Translations under genes and position numbers: made by a program
Shown: positions 16,340 through 23,657 of the stretch, piece by piece
Layout: every line of letters begins with the position of its first letter
How positions within the stretch are numbered: the stretch's first letter is position 1
Notes under the pieces: model-generated
Databases searched by the model: none
The model's input: the letters and a program-made list of their open reading frames with translations, nothing else
What the model was told of the DNA's origin: nothing
Assembly: GCA_017995495.1 (NCBI GenBank)
Contig: JAGOIS010000001.1
Location: 11,602 to 36,502 of the forward strand
Source of the DNA: Candidatus Cloacimonadota bacterium
GTDB taxonomy: Bacteria > Cloacimonadota > Cloacimonadia > Cloacimonadales > Cloacimonadaceae
DNA: 24,901 nt
Direction: 5' to 3'

Positions 16340-17368
16340 ATGAAAAAAGTAAGACTGGGCTTGATCGGATGTGGCCGTATCTCCAAAAACCATTTTGAAG
16401 CAGTCTCCCAGATCCCAGAGGCCGAATTTGTGGCCTGCGCGGACGTGGCCGAGGATAAAGCCCGTACTGCCGCAGAGACATACGGGATCAAGAACTGGTA
16501 TACAGATTATCTGGAAATGCTGGAAAAAGAACAGCTTGACGCGGTCAGCATCTGCTCCCCCAGCGGGCTGCATCCTCAAATCGGGGCGGACGTGGCCAAA
16601 CACAAGGTCAACGTGATCACCGAAAAACCGATGGGCATCAATATCGATGGCGCGGACAGGCTGATCAAGGCATGCGACGCCAACCGGGTGAAGCTCTTCG
16701 TGGTGAAGCAAAACCGCCTCAACAGCACCATGCAACTGCTCAAGCAGGCCATCGATAAAAATCGCTTTGGCCGCATCTTCATCGCCCAATCCAATGTATT
16801 CTGGCAACGCCCTCAAGACTATTATGACGCAGCCAAATGGCGCGGGACCTGGGAATTCGACGGTGGCGCTTTCATGAACCAGGCCAGCCACTATGTGGAT
16901 GCGATTTACTGGCTGCTGGGTAACGTGGACAGTGTGATGGCCTATACTGCCACCATGGCTCGTCGGATCGAGGCTGAGGACACTGGCTGCGCCATCCTCC
17001 ATTTCCGCTCCGGGATCATCGCCACCCTCAACGTCACCATGCTCACCTATCCCAAGAACTTTGAGGGCTCCATCACCATCATTGGCGAAAAGGGAATTGT
17101 GAAAGTGGGTGGCGTGGCTGTCAACAAGATCGAGAAATGGGAATTTGAGGACTACGATGACGACGACCGCATCGCTCAAGACGCCAATTACCAACCTCCC
17201 AACGTTTACGGATTCGGCCACAATCCCTACTACCGCAACGTGGTGGACGTCCTTCTGAACAAAGGCAAACCTTTCACAGACGGCCGCGACGGACGTAAAT
17301 CTGTGGAAATAATCCAAGCCATCTACCAGTCCGCCAAAACGGGAAAACGAGTCTCCCTGCCGCTTTAA
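16340..17368 (+). CDS. Gfo/Idh/MocA-family oxidoreductase, WlbA/WbpB-like
   Basis: A 342-residue NAD(P)-dependent sugar or sugar-nucleotide oxidoreductase. The N-terminal Rossmann domain has GLIGCGRISKNH (7-18). The catalytic EKP motif is at 95-97 with Lys96, and the C-terminal domain has GTWEFDGGAFMNQASHYVD (169-187) with His184 as likely catalytic base. The WRGTWEFDGG...MNQ..HY.D pattern and whole-length character recall the UDP-N-acetyl-glucosaminuronate 3-dehydrogenase group (WlbA/WbpB). That substrate is an inference; inositol- or other sugar-oxidising relatives share the fold. AGGAG lies 8 nt before the ATG. It is divergent from the glycan cluster, whose product it may supply with a modified amino-uronic sugar, though no matching aminotransferase is in view. 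Confidence 0.88.
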   Translation: MKKVRLGLIGCGRISKNHFEAVSQIPEAEFVACADVAEDKARTAAETYGIKNWYTDYLEMLEKEQLDAVSICSPSGLHPQIGADVAKHKVNVITEKPMGINIDGADRLIKACDANRVKLFVVKQNRLNSTMQLLKQAIDKNRFGRIFIAQSNVFWQRPQDYYDAAKWRGTWEFDGGAFMNQASHYVDAIYWLLGNVDSVMAYTATMARRIEAEDTGCAILHFRSGIIATLNVTMLTYPKNFEGSITIIGEKGIVKVGGVAVNKIEKWEFEDYDDDDRIAQDANYQPPNVYGFGHNPYYRNVVDVLLNKGKPFTDGRDGRKSVEIIQAIYQSAKTGKRVSLPL

Positions 17369-17378
17369 ACCAGCCTGG

Positions 17379-17639
17379 TCAAACCCTCACGCCCCTGATC
17401 GTGCCCTGATTCAGTTTCAACGCCGGCTCGCCGTGGATCATCATCACAATGCCAAGTTCACGTCCACAGCCGGGACACAGGGGCCGGGAAAAAGTCTGCG
17501 CGCCTGCCAGCCCCACCCTGTCTTCACTCAGACGGCTGATCAGCAATTTAATCAGCCTTCCCTTCCCGGCCTTGTAATAGCGGAAGAGCCTGAAGCCGCA
17601 CTGGCAATCGATGTCGATGATCTTTCCGGTCCTGCTCAT
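17379..17639 (-). CDS. Small zinc-ribbon protein, unknown function
   Basis: An 86-residue basic protein with a split four-cysteine site: C12 and C14 (CQC) and C55 and C58 (CPGC, followed by G), spaced as in a zinc ribbon. The loop between them is Lys/Arg-rich (~20-40), and the C-terminal ~25 residues are hydrophobic then basic. I do not recognise a family. GAGGA lies 3 nt before the ATG. It converges on the Gfo/Idh gene with only 10 nt between the two stop codons. Nucleic-acid binding or a structural role is possible, but not shown. Confidence 0.6.
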   Translation of the reverse strand: MSRTGKIIDIDCQCGFRLFRYYKAGKGRLIKLLISRLSEDRVGLAGAQTFSRPLCPGCGRELGIVMMIHGEPALKLNQGTIRGVRV

Positions 17640-18070
17640 TGTTCCTCGCGAACATCATATGGCGAACTTCCCGGATGGTCAAGAAAATAATAATAAACCC
17701 CCCGGTTCTTCCCTGATCCTGACTGCCCCGGCCAGGTGTTGTTGATGGCTAAGTGATGCCCGAACCTGGCCATAACCTGAGCTTGGCCATTCCATCAACT
17801 ATCCTTGTACGATCAAGGAGGATGTTGATTCATGCTTCTGTTTGCTGGTGCAGCCTGGCTTTGCCCGGAATTCATAGTGAATTCTCCTTCTCAGAAATGG
17901 GACGCTTTGCCTCCGCGCCATATTGCCAGCACCCAAGGCCTGGGCGATATTTGCCAGACCCGTAATATTCATTACGTTTGCCAATAAAACACTTGACAAT
18001 ATTGGCTGTTTCAGACCGTGTAAAAACATAATGGCATAAAAGTAAGAGAAATCGCCATCAGGAGTATAAC
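17640..18070. other. Gene-free divergent region with inverted repeats
   Basis: This 431-nt interval carries several inverted repeats: GTTGATGG (17741-17748) with CCATCAAC (17792-17799); GAATTC (17868-17873) with GAATTC (17879-17884); CGTAAT (17961-17966) with ATTACG (17971-17976); and GCCAATA (17980-17986) with TATTGGC (18000-18006). An AAGGAGG at 17815-17821 lies 10 nt before an ATG at 17832 that opens a 51-codon frame ending at 17987. Its composition (Cys, Trp and Pro scattered) does not look like a protein, so I leave it uncalled. Confidence 0.45.
17980..18006 (+). promoter_or_regulatory. Possible operator over a TTGACA box
   Basis: A perfect 7-bp inverted repeat (GCCAATA, 13-nt spacer, TATTGGC) encloses TTGACA at 17993-17998. 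A -10 at the right distance is not obvious; CATAAT lies ~30 nt further on. The element is ~65 nt upstream of the prenyl-synthase start, so a dyad-binding repressor of the downstream gene run is plausible but unproven. Confidence 0.3.
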
Positions 18071-18958
18071 TTGCTGTTACAGAAGTATTTTGAGACCCGT
18101 TTGGAAATGATCGAATCCAGTCTGAAGCATTATCTGGGACCTCAGACGGCACCGGCCAGGGAACTCAAGAAGGCAATTCGTTACGCAGTTTTCCCCGGGG
18201 GTAAACGTTGGCGTCCGCTCTTGTTGGTCTCCATGTATGACATGCTGACCGGTATGAAGAAAAGCCGGGGTTTGCAGGAAGCCGTCAAGGCGGCAACGGC
18301 GGTTGAGATAGCCCACAATGCCGCACTGGTTCACGACGATCTGCCCATGCTGATGAACAAGGCTGAGAGACGCTCGGAGCAAGCGCTGCACCTCAAATAT
18401 GACAACACGGTCGGGATCCTGGCCGGCGACGCCCTGTATGCCCTCGCATTCCAGGTTTTGGGCGATGTGATGCCCCCTTCCAAAGCCCTGGCCTGCATCC
18501 GGATCCTGTCCACCAGCTCCAGGTCCTACGGCTTGATCGGTGGCCAGGCTGTGGCTCTGGAAAGCAAACACCGGGTGATGAAGCTGAACACTCTGCGCTA
18601 TATAGATTCCAAGAAGGTGGGCTCCCTGCTGCAGGCGGCCGCGGACATGGCCTGTGTGCTTGCCGGGGCGGAGGAAAACACCCGGCAGATCATGAATAAT
18701 TATGCCCTGAACCTTGGTTTGGCCTATCAAATGATCGACGATATCAGCGCCGACTACAACCGCGGCAGTGACGGGCTGAATTTTGATGAGGAATACGTAC
18801 CCGTCTCCAAAAGCAGTTACACGGCCTTTCTTGGTTTCGACAAAACCCGCGTGGCTGTGGAAAAGTTTTTGGATGAAAGTGAACGCATGATAAGTCCTTT
18901 TGAGCATACAGAGGTTTTGGTGGAGTTTGTGCAAATGATAAAGGAGCGATTGCCCTGA
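18071..18958 (+). CDS. Divergent polyprenyl synthase homologue
   Basis: A 295-residue all-helical isoprenyl diphosphate synthase homologue (IspA/GGPPS type). Conserved elements: GGKRWRP (43-49), HDDLP (88-92), RR (100-101), ILAGDALYALAFQVL (116-130), GLIGGQA (154-160), K182 and the late K..Y..LG segment (247-255). Both aspartate-rich motifs are altered. In the first, the usual DDxxxxD has Met95 instead of the third Asp, and following acidic residues become Lys97 and Ala98. The second reads DDISAD (223-228), one residue longer than DDxxD. The Thr after the conserved Lys is Val183. Start is TTG, 6 nt after AGGAG. It could be an active enzyme with changed metal binding, or a binding or regulatory paralogue. 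It heads a packed gene run; the next gene starts within a few nt of its stop. Confidence 0.85.
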   Translation: MLLQKYFETRLEMIESSLKHYLGPQTAPARELKKAIRYAVFPGGKRWRPLLLVSMYDMLTGMKKSRGLQEAVKAATAVEIAHNAALVHDDLPMLMNKAERRSEQALHLKYDNTVGILAGDALYALAFQVLGDVMPPSKALACIRILSTSSRSYGLIGGQAVALESKHRVMKLNTLRYIDSKKVGSLLQAAADMACVLAGAEENTRQIMNNYALNLGLAYQMIDDISADYNRGSDGLNFDEEYVPVSKSSYTAFLGFDKTRVAVEKFLDESERMISPFEHTEVLVEFVQMIKERLP

Positions 18959-18961
18959 GTG

Positions 18962-19759
18962 ATGATTGATATTCATTGCCACCTGTTGCCCCAGATTGAT
19001 GATGGTTCAAAATCCCCGGAGAGTTCTCTTGATCAGTTGAAATTGATGGCGGAGGGAGGAATTACCGACGCCTTTTTGACCGCTCATTACATGCCGGGGA
19101 CTTACCACTACGACCGCCCCGCCTATGACGCCAAACTCAGGAAATTGCGGGATCTGGCGGATCAAAACCAGGTCAGGATCAATCTGCATCCTGGTTTTGA
19201 GATCTATCTCCACCCTTTCAGCGGAAACGATATAGAGAAGCACAACCTCAGATTGGGAGATACCCGCTACATCTTGGTGGAATCGGACATGAACGGCCTT
19301 CCCACCGATTTCTACGAAAACCTCTATCCCCTGCTCCGCAAAGGCTACAAACCCGTATTGGCCCACGCGGAAAGATATGTGAGCATCATGAACAATGTCC
19401 ACGACGCCAAGGACCTGATCCGGCGCGATGTTTACATGCAGATCAATGCCGGCAGCCTGCTGGGGCAATACGGAGAGAAGGTCCGCCAGACAGCCTGGCT
19501 TCTCCTGCGCAACGGCTGGGCTCATTTTCTGGCTTCGGATGACCATGCCAAAGCGCCTTACGGGGCCTATTTCAAGGCTGTGGACCTGATCAGGACTGAG
19601 CTGGATGCCGATGTGGCTGAGCTGCTGACCCAGGATTTCCCTGCCAAACTGCTCAATAATGAGAGTGTACCTTACAAGTATGTGTATCATCAGGCCAATC
19701 ACAACCATTATCACCATAGCAAAAAGAAGAAAACGGTCTGGCAAAGGATCTTTGGTTAG
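18962..19759 (+). CDS. CpsB/YwqE-like PHP tyrosine phosphatase
   Basis: A 265-residue PHP-domain metal-dependent phosphohydrolase of the CpsB/CapC/YwqE family, which dephosphorylates bacterial tyrosine kinases controlling capsule assembly. The metal-site motifs are intact (numbered from 18962): HCH (H5, H7), DDG (D13), H42 in TAHYMPG, E80 in GFEIY, H135 in HAERY, and DDH (D193, D194, H195). An unusual tail at ~243-257 is His/Asn/Lys-rich (HQANHNHYHHSKKKK). The gene follows the prenyl synthase stop by 3 nt. A GTG at 18959 is an alternative start; neither has a close Shine-Dalgarno, so coupling is likely. No cognate BY-kinase or Wzc gene is visible in the window. Confidence 0.88.
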   Translation: MIDIHCHLLPQIDDGSKSPESSLDQLKLMAEGGITDAFLTAHYMPGTYHYDRPAYDAKLRKLRDLADQNQVRINLHPGFEIYLHPFSGNDIEKHNLRLGDTRYILVESDMNGLPTDFYENLYPLLRKGYKPVLAHAERYVSIMNNVHDAKDLIRRDVYMQINAGSLLGQYGEKVRQTAWLLLRNGWAHFLASDDHAKAPYGAYFKAVDLIRTELDADVAELLTQDFPAKLLNNESVPYKYVYHQANHNHYHHSKKKKTVWQRIFG

Positions 19760-20734
19760 ATGCCCCGACTCTTGATAACCGGTGTGACAGGGCTCATCGG
19801 CAGGGCTGTTCTGAATGCCATACTGGCCGCCAAAACTGACTGTCAGATCACCGCTTTGGTGCGTCCGGGAACCATTCCTGAGCGTTACGCCGCATTCCGC
19901 ACGGAATTGGAAATCGTTAAGCTCGATCTCTCGGACATCTCCAAACTGAACGCCTATCTAAAAGAGAATGCCTTCGACGACGTGATGCACATTGGAGCAT
20001 TGCGGGGAGGACGCAAGTTCTCCCGTCAGGAATTTCTACGGGCCAATTTCATTTGCACCCAGCAACTGGCTGAACATTGCCTGTTGCATGATGCCAAGTT
20101 CATGTTTTGCTCTTCGGTGGGAGTGTTTGGCGCCATCCCGGAGGAATTGCCCGCGAATAACCACACGGAGCGGAATCCGGACAACTTTTACCACTACACC
20201 AAGATCGAGTGCGAAAAGATGATCCAGCGGGCTGTGATCCGGGGCCTCAAAGCTGCCGTTTTGCGTCCCTCGGTCACCTACGGGGCCAAAGACCGCGGCT
20301 TCCCCCACCAGATGGTGAAGATGGTGCACAAAAATCGCTTTCCCCTGATCAATAAACGCGTCTGGATCCACCTCTGCCATGTGGACACGATCTCCCGTGC
20401 CTTCCTCTGGCTGCTGCAAAACGAATACCAGCCTGGCCTGGCACTGAATGTGGCCGACCGGGAACCGGTGCAACTGCAACAATTGGTCAATTTCATCTCC
20501 CGCGAACTCCGGGGAGACAATTACAAATCCATACTCAAGCTGGACCGGATCTTCTTCCGCTGGGGCGAGCAGGCGGCAAAACTGATCAAAAACGAACTCT
20601 GGGTGAGCCGCTTTCAGCTGATCTCCCGTTCCTGGTTCTACCAGGTGGCGGATACCTACGAACTGATGGGCCTCCCCCCCACCTTCACCATTCCGGACAT
20701 CCGCATTACGATCTCCGACTATCTGGGAAAATAA
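19760..20734 (+). CDS. NAD-dependent epimerase/dehydratase family (extended SDR)
   Basis: A 324-residue extended short-chain dehydrogenase. The cofactor loop TGVTGLIGRA is at 7-16, SSVGVFG at 118-124 supplies the catalytic Ser, and the Y-x3-K pair is Tyr144/Lys148. The C-terminal half has LRPSVTYGAKDRG and HVDTISRA, as in sugar-nucleotide epimerases/dehydratases and related 3β-HSD-like SDRs. The ATG follows the preceding stop codon directly, and its own stop overlaps the next start as TAATG, so it is translated in series. Likely substrate is a nucleotide sugar or an isoprenoid-linked intermediate; the sequence does not decide. Confidence 0.88.
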   Translation: MPRLLITGVTGLIGRAVLNAILAAKTDCQITALVRPGTIPERYAAFRTELEIVKLDLSDISKLNAYLKENAFDDVMHIGALRGGRKFSRQEFLRANFICTQQLAEHCLLHDAKFMFCSSVGVFGAIPEELPANNHTERNPDNFYHYTKIECEKMIQRAVIRGLKAAVLRPSVTYGAKDRGFPHQMVKMVHKNRFPLINKRVWIHLCHVDTISRAFLWLLQNEYQPGLALNVADREPVQLQQLVNFISRELRGDNYKSILKLDRIFFRWGEQAAKLIKNELWVSRFQLISRSWFYQVADTYELMGLPPTFTIPDIRITISDYLGK

Positions 20735-21582
20735 TGGCCATACCGATCATCAACGCCTGGGAAAAGTATTTTGCCAATCCCCACGAGGGTTTGGGCTCCT
20801 CATATGAACGCATCGTGCTGAACGATCTGCTGCTGGACACAGCCTCCACATACGAGGCGAGGACCGTGTTGGAAAGCCCCTCCTTCGGCTTCACCGGCAT
20901 CAGCGGGATCAATCTGGTCGCCTTGGCGGACGAAGGTTTGGATGTGGTGGTTGAAGACGACAACGCCCACAGGCTGGAATTAATCCGCGACCTGTGGCGG
21001 ATATTGGACAGATCCTTACAAGCCAGGTACAATCCGGATTTTCGCCAGCTCGATTATCCCGACGGCAATTTCGACCTGAGCTTTTCTTTTTCCGCCCTCT
21101 GGTTCGTTCCCGACCTTAAAGCCTTTCTCAAAGAACTTTCCCGCGTGACCTCAAAAGTGATCTTCATAAGCGTTCCCAACCGGAGGGGGATTGGTTTCAA
21201 AATGCAACTGCGGGATTACAGCGCGGCCAAATATCCCAATCTGAAACTCGCCAACATCGATCCCCCCTCCATCATCCGCATCCTCAAGGGTCTGGGTTGG
21301 AAGCTGGCTGCCTCCGGTTGCTTCGACTGTCCTCCCTGGCCGGATATCGGCATGACCAAGGAGGAGCTGCTGCGCAAATGGCTGCCGGGAGCGCTGGCCC
21401 TCAAGCCTCAGAAAAGGCCCGGAAAACCTAACGGCAAGAATGTAAGCATCCTCAATTACTATTTCGGCGACGATCCCGGCTTTGCCGAGCGGATGAGGGG
21501 CTACCAGTGGCTGGAAAAGACGGCGCCGGAAGCCTTGAAGCGGATCTGGGCCCACCATTTCCGGATGGTCTTTGAACGCTGA
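20734..21582 (+). CDS. Class I SAM-dependent methyltransferase
   Basis: A 282-residue methyltransferase-like protein. Motif I is unusual: VLESPSFGFTGISG (45-58), where most relatives have VLE.G.G.G. The acidic strand-2 end VVVEDDNAHRLEL (71-83) is present, motif III is LDYPDGNFDLSFSFSALWFVPD (106-127), and IFISVPNR (143-150) matches the post-motif strand of Methyltransf_11-type proteins. The C-terminal 110 residues are rich in Lys, Pro and Trp and may bind the acceptor. The start overlaps the previous stop by one base (TAATG). It may methylate a glycan, lipid or other small molecule; the acceptor is unknown. Confidence 0.8.
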   Translation: MAIPIINAWEKYFANPHEGLGSSYERIVLNDLLLDTASTYEARTVLESPSFGFTGISGINLVALADEGLDVVVEDDNAHRLELIRDLWRILDRSLQARYNPDFRQLDYPDGNFDLSFSFSALWFVPDLKAFLKELSRVTSKVIFISVPNRRGIGFKMQLRDYSAAKYPNLKLANIDPPSIIRILKGLGWKLAASGCFDCPPWPDIGMTKEELLRKWLPGALALKPQKRPGKPNGKNVSILNYYFGDDPGFAERMRGYQWLEKTAPEALKRIWAHHFRMVFER

Positions 21583-21603
21583 TCCGGTGCCGGGAGAGCA
21601 TCC

Positions 21604-22611
21604 TTGTCCCGCAAGCGCTTGATATTTCTGATCGCAGGACTCATTCTGGGACTCCTGCTGATCAGGCTATGGCTGCGCAGCATAAATGTTGATGAGGTGC
21701 TTCTCAGCATTCGCAATGTCAGGCCGGACCTCGTGGTCTGGGCTGCCCTCGCCTACCTTTCGGCCTATTTCATCCGCAGCTGGCGCTGGAATCTGCTGCT
21801 GAGAACCCAGGCCAGGATCCCCCTGGGACGCAGCTTTCTGTACAGCATGGGCGGAAACTGGGTGAATTATCTGATCCCCATCCGCGCCGGAGAGGTGGCG
21901 AAAGCCTGGTTTGTGAAGCGCAATCACGGCACGCCGATGCTCAACGTCCTGCCCTCGATCTTCATCGACAAGACCTTCGACACCCTGGGCATCATCTTCG
22001 TGCTGTTGATGGTCCCGCTGCTGCGGATCAGGACCACCACAGGGCTGACGGTGCTGCTGATCCTGCTGGGCTTTGTTTTCGCCGCCTCCCTGGGCATTTT
22101 GTTGCTCTCGGTGTGGCACAAGGAAGGAGTGGTAAGGTTTTTACAGTTCTTCTTTACCTGGCTGCCCCAAAAGTGGAGAGAGATAGTATTCCGTTATATA
22201 GCCGTTTTTATCCAGGGTTTGAACGTGTTCGAACAGCATTGGACCCGACTGCTCTACGCGGTGCTGCTGACTGCCATCGGGGTGGGATTGGACGGACTCT
22301 ATTTCTATCTGCTCTTTCTGGCTTTTGGCGTGAGTTTTCCTTTTGTGACGGTGCTCTTTGGCTATACCCTGATCAATCTTTCCTATGCCCTGCCCCAGCC
22401 GCCGGCCCAGCTTGGCAGCAACGAGTGGATGATGATCATCATATTCTCGGTGGGATTTGCATTGACAAAAGACCGCGCGTCGGCAATCATGGCCTTCGCG
22501 CATGTTCTGACGGCGATCCTCATCGGCGTGATCGGCTTCGCGTCCATTGCCGTGAGCGGGCGTCAGGTGCTGAAAGCAATAATCCGTGGAGACAAGATAT
22601 ATGAACAGTGA
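21604..22611 (+). CDS. LPG-synthase-TM/AglD-like membrane protein
   Basis: A 335-residue integral membrane protein of the lysylphosphatidylglycerol synthase TM/UPF0104 superfamily. About 8 hydrophobic helices are present. The superfamily signature is clear: RSWRWNLLL (58-66) and NYLIPIRAGEVAK (88-100), with the conserved P.R.GE. There is no C-terminal aminoacyl-transferase domain, so it is a stand-alone TM unit as in AglD-type and similar proteins linked to polyprenyl-sugar or lipid transfer/flipping. The start is TTG, 7 nt after GGGAG. It lies 21 nt after the methyltransferase, and its 3' end overlaps the start of moxR. Function by analogy only. Confidence 0.85.
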   Translation: MSRKRLIFLIAGLILGLLLIRLWLRSINVDEVLLSIRNVRPDLVVWAALAYLSAYFIRSWRWNLLLRTQARIPLGRSFLYSMGGNWVNYLIPIRAGEVAKAWFVKRNHGTPMLNVLPSIFIDKTFDTLGIIFVLLMVPLLRIRTTTGLTVLLILLGFVFAASLGILLLSVWHKEGVVRFLQFFFTWLPQKWREIVFRYIAVFIQGLNVFEQHWTRLLYAVLLTAIGVGLDGLYFYLLFLAFGVSFPFVTVLFGYTLINLSYALPQPPAQLGSNEWMMIIIFSVGFALTKDRASAIMAFAHVLTAILIGVIGFASIAVSGRQVLKAIIRGDKIYEQ

Positions 22612-23581
22612 CGAAATGATTCGGAAGATAGAAGAACTGAAAAACGCCAAACAGGAGCTGCTGACAGAGATCAGAAAGGTGATCGTGGGCCAGGACGCCG
22701 TGGTGGAAAAAGTGTTGATAGGCCTCTTCGCCAACGGCCACATGCTCATCGAAGGCGTTCCCGGACTGGCCAAGACCTTGCTGATCTCGACCATTGCCAG
22801 GGCCCTCAACCTGTCCTTTGGCCGCATCCAGTTCACTCCGGACCTGATGCCTTCGGACATCACCGGCTCGGACATCCTGGTTTCCCTCAGCGGAGGTGAA
22901 CGCCGGGAATTCCAGTATATTAAGGGACCCATTTTTGCCAATGTGATCCTGGCCGACGAGATCAACCGCACCCCGCCCAAAACCCAGGCCGCTCTCTTGC
23001 AGGCGATGCAGGAATACCAGGTGAGCAGCGGCAACACCACCAGGCCTCTGGAGCTTCCCTTCATCGTGATGGCCACTCAGAACCCCATCGAACATGAAGG
23101 CACCTATCCCCTGCCGGAAGCCCAGCTCGACAGGTTCATGCTCTACATCGACATCGGCTATCCCTCCCTCGAGGAAGAGCTCACCATAGTTCAAAACACC
23201 ACCGGAGCGCCCACCGAGGAGCCCCGGCCGCTGCTGGACGCGAACACGATAGTGGCATATCAGACGGCAATCCGCAACATGCCCCTCAGTTCCCACGTGC
23301 TGGAATACGCGGTGAAGCTGGCCCGGCTCACCCGTCCCGGAAACCCGGAGCTCAAGCCGGAGATCGCCAGCATGATCAACTGGGGCGCCGGACCCCGTGC
23401 CAGCCAATATCTGGTGTTGGGAGCCAAGGCCAGGGCGGCTTTGGACGGCCGCCTCACCCCCTCGGAAGAAGACGTGCGGGCGGTCGCGCTCCCCGTCCTC
23501 AGCCACAGGGTCCTGATCTCCTTTGCCGCTGAAGCGGAAGGGATCAGGTCCGCGGATATCATCAACAGACTGATCAAGTGA
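22601..23581 (+). CDS. MoxR-family AAA+ ATPase
   Basis: A 326-residue MoxR ATPase, a chaperone-like AAA+ that usually activates a partner carrying a von Willebrand A or DUF58 domain. Motifs numbered from 22601: Walker A GVPGLAKT (52-59), with the Leu-Ala-Lys form typical of MoxR; Walker B VILADEINR (115-123); the MoxR segment LLQAMQEYQV; sensor ATQNPIEHEGTYPLPEAQLDRF; and a C-terminal lid with ASDII-like end. I take the ATG at 22601 (GGAG 9 nt upstream); a GTG at 22586 would add five residues. The start lies inside the end of the preceding gene. DUF58 and vWA partners are not next to it: an LVIVD-repeat protein follows. Confidence 0.94.
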   Translation: MNSDEMIRKIEELKNAKQELLTEIRKVIVGQDAVVEKVLIGLFANGHMLIEGVPGLAKTLLISTIARALNLSFGRIQFTPDLMPSDITGSDILVSLSGGERREFQYIKGPIFANVILADEINRTPPKTQAALLQAMQEYQVSSGNTTRPLELPFIVMATQNPIEHEGTYPLPEAQLDRFMLYIDIGYPSLEEELTIVQNTTGAPTEEPRPLLDANTIVAYQTAIRNMPLSSHVLEYAVKLARLTRPGNPELKPEIASMINWGAGPRASQYLVLGAKARAALDGRLTPSEEDVRAVALPVLSHRVLISFAAEAEGIRSADIINRLIK

Positions 23582-23657
23582 TGCAGGATATGCCTGCCTG
23601 CCCGGTATATATTGAGATAGCCCAAACTGCTGCCACCCACCCATCAAGGAGTGAGAG

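Noticed and set aside
16337..17317. 326-codon minus-strand frame opposite the Gfo/Idh gene
   Set aside because: Antisense shadow of a clear oxidoreductase. No Shine-Dalgarno and no domain pattern.
17832..17987. 51-codon plus-strand frame after AAGGAGG
   Set aside because: The Shine-Dalgarno is strong but 10 nt away, the translated product has scattered Cys, Trp and Pro, and it runs over two inverted repeats.
18077..18982. 301-codon minus-strand frame opposite the prenyl synthase
   Set aside because: Antisense shadow, rich in His, Gln and Gly, with no fold pattern. The plus strand carries a recognisable protein.
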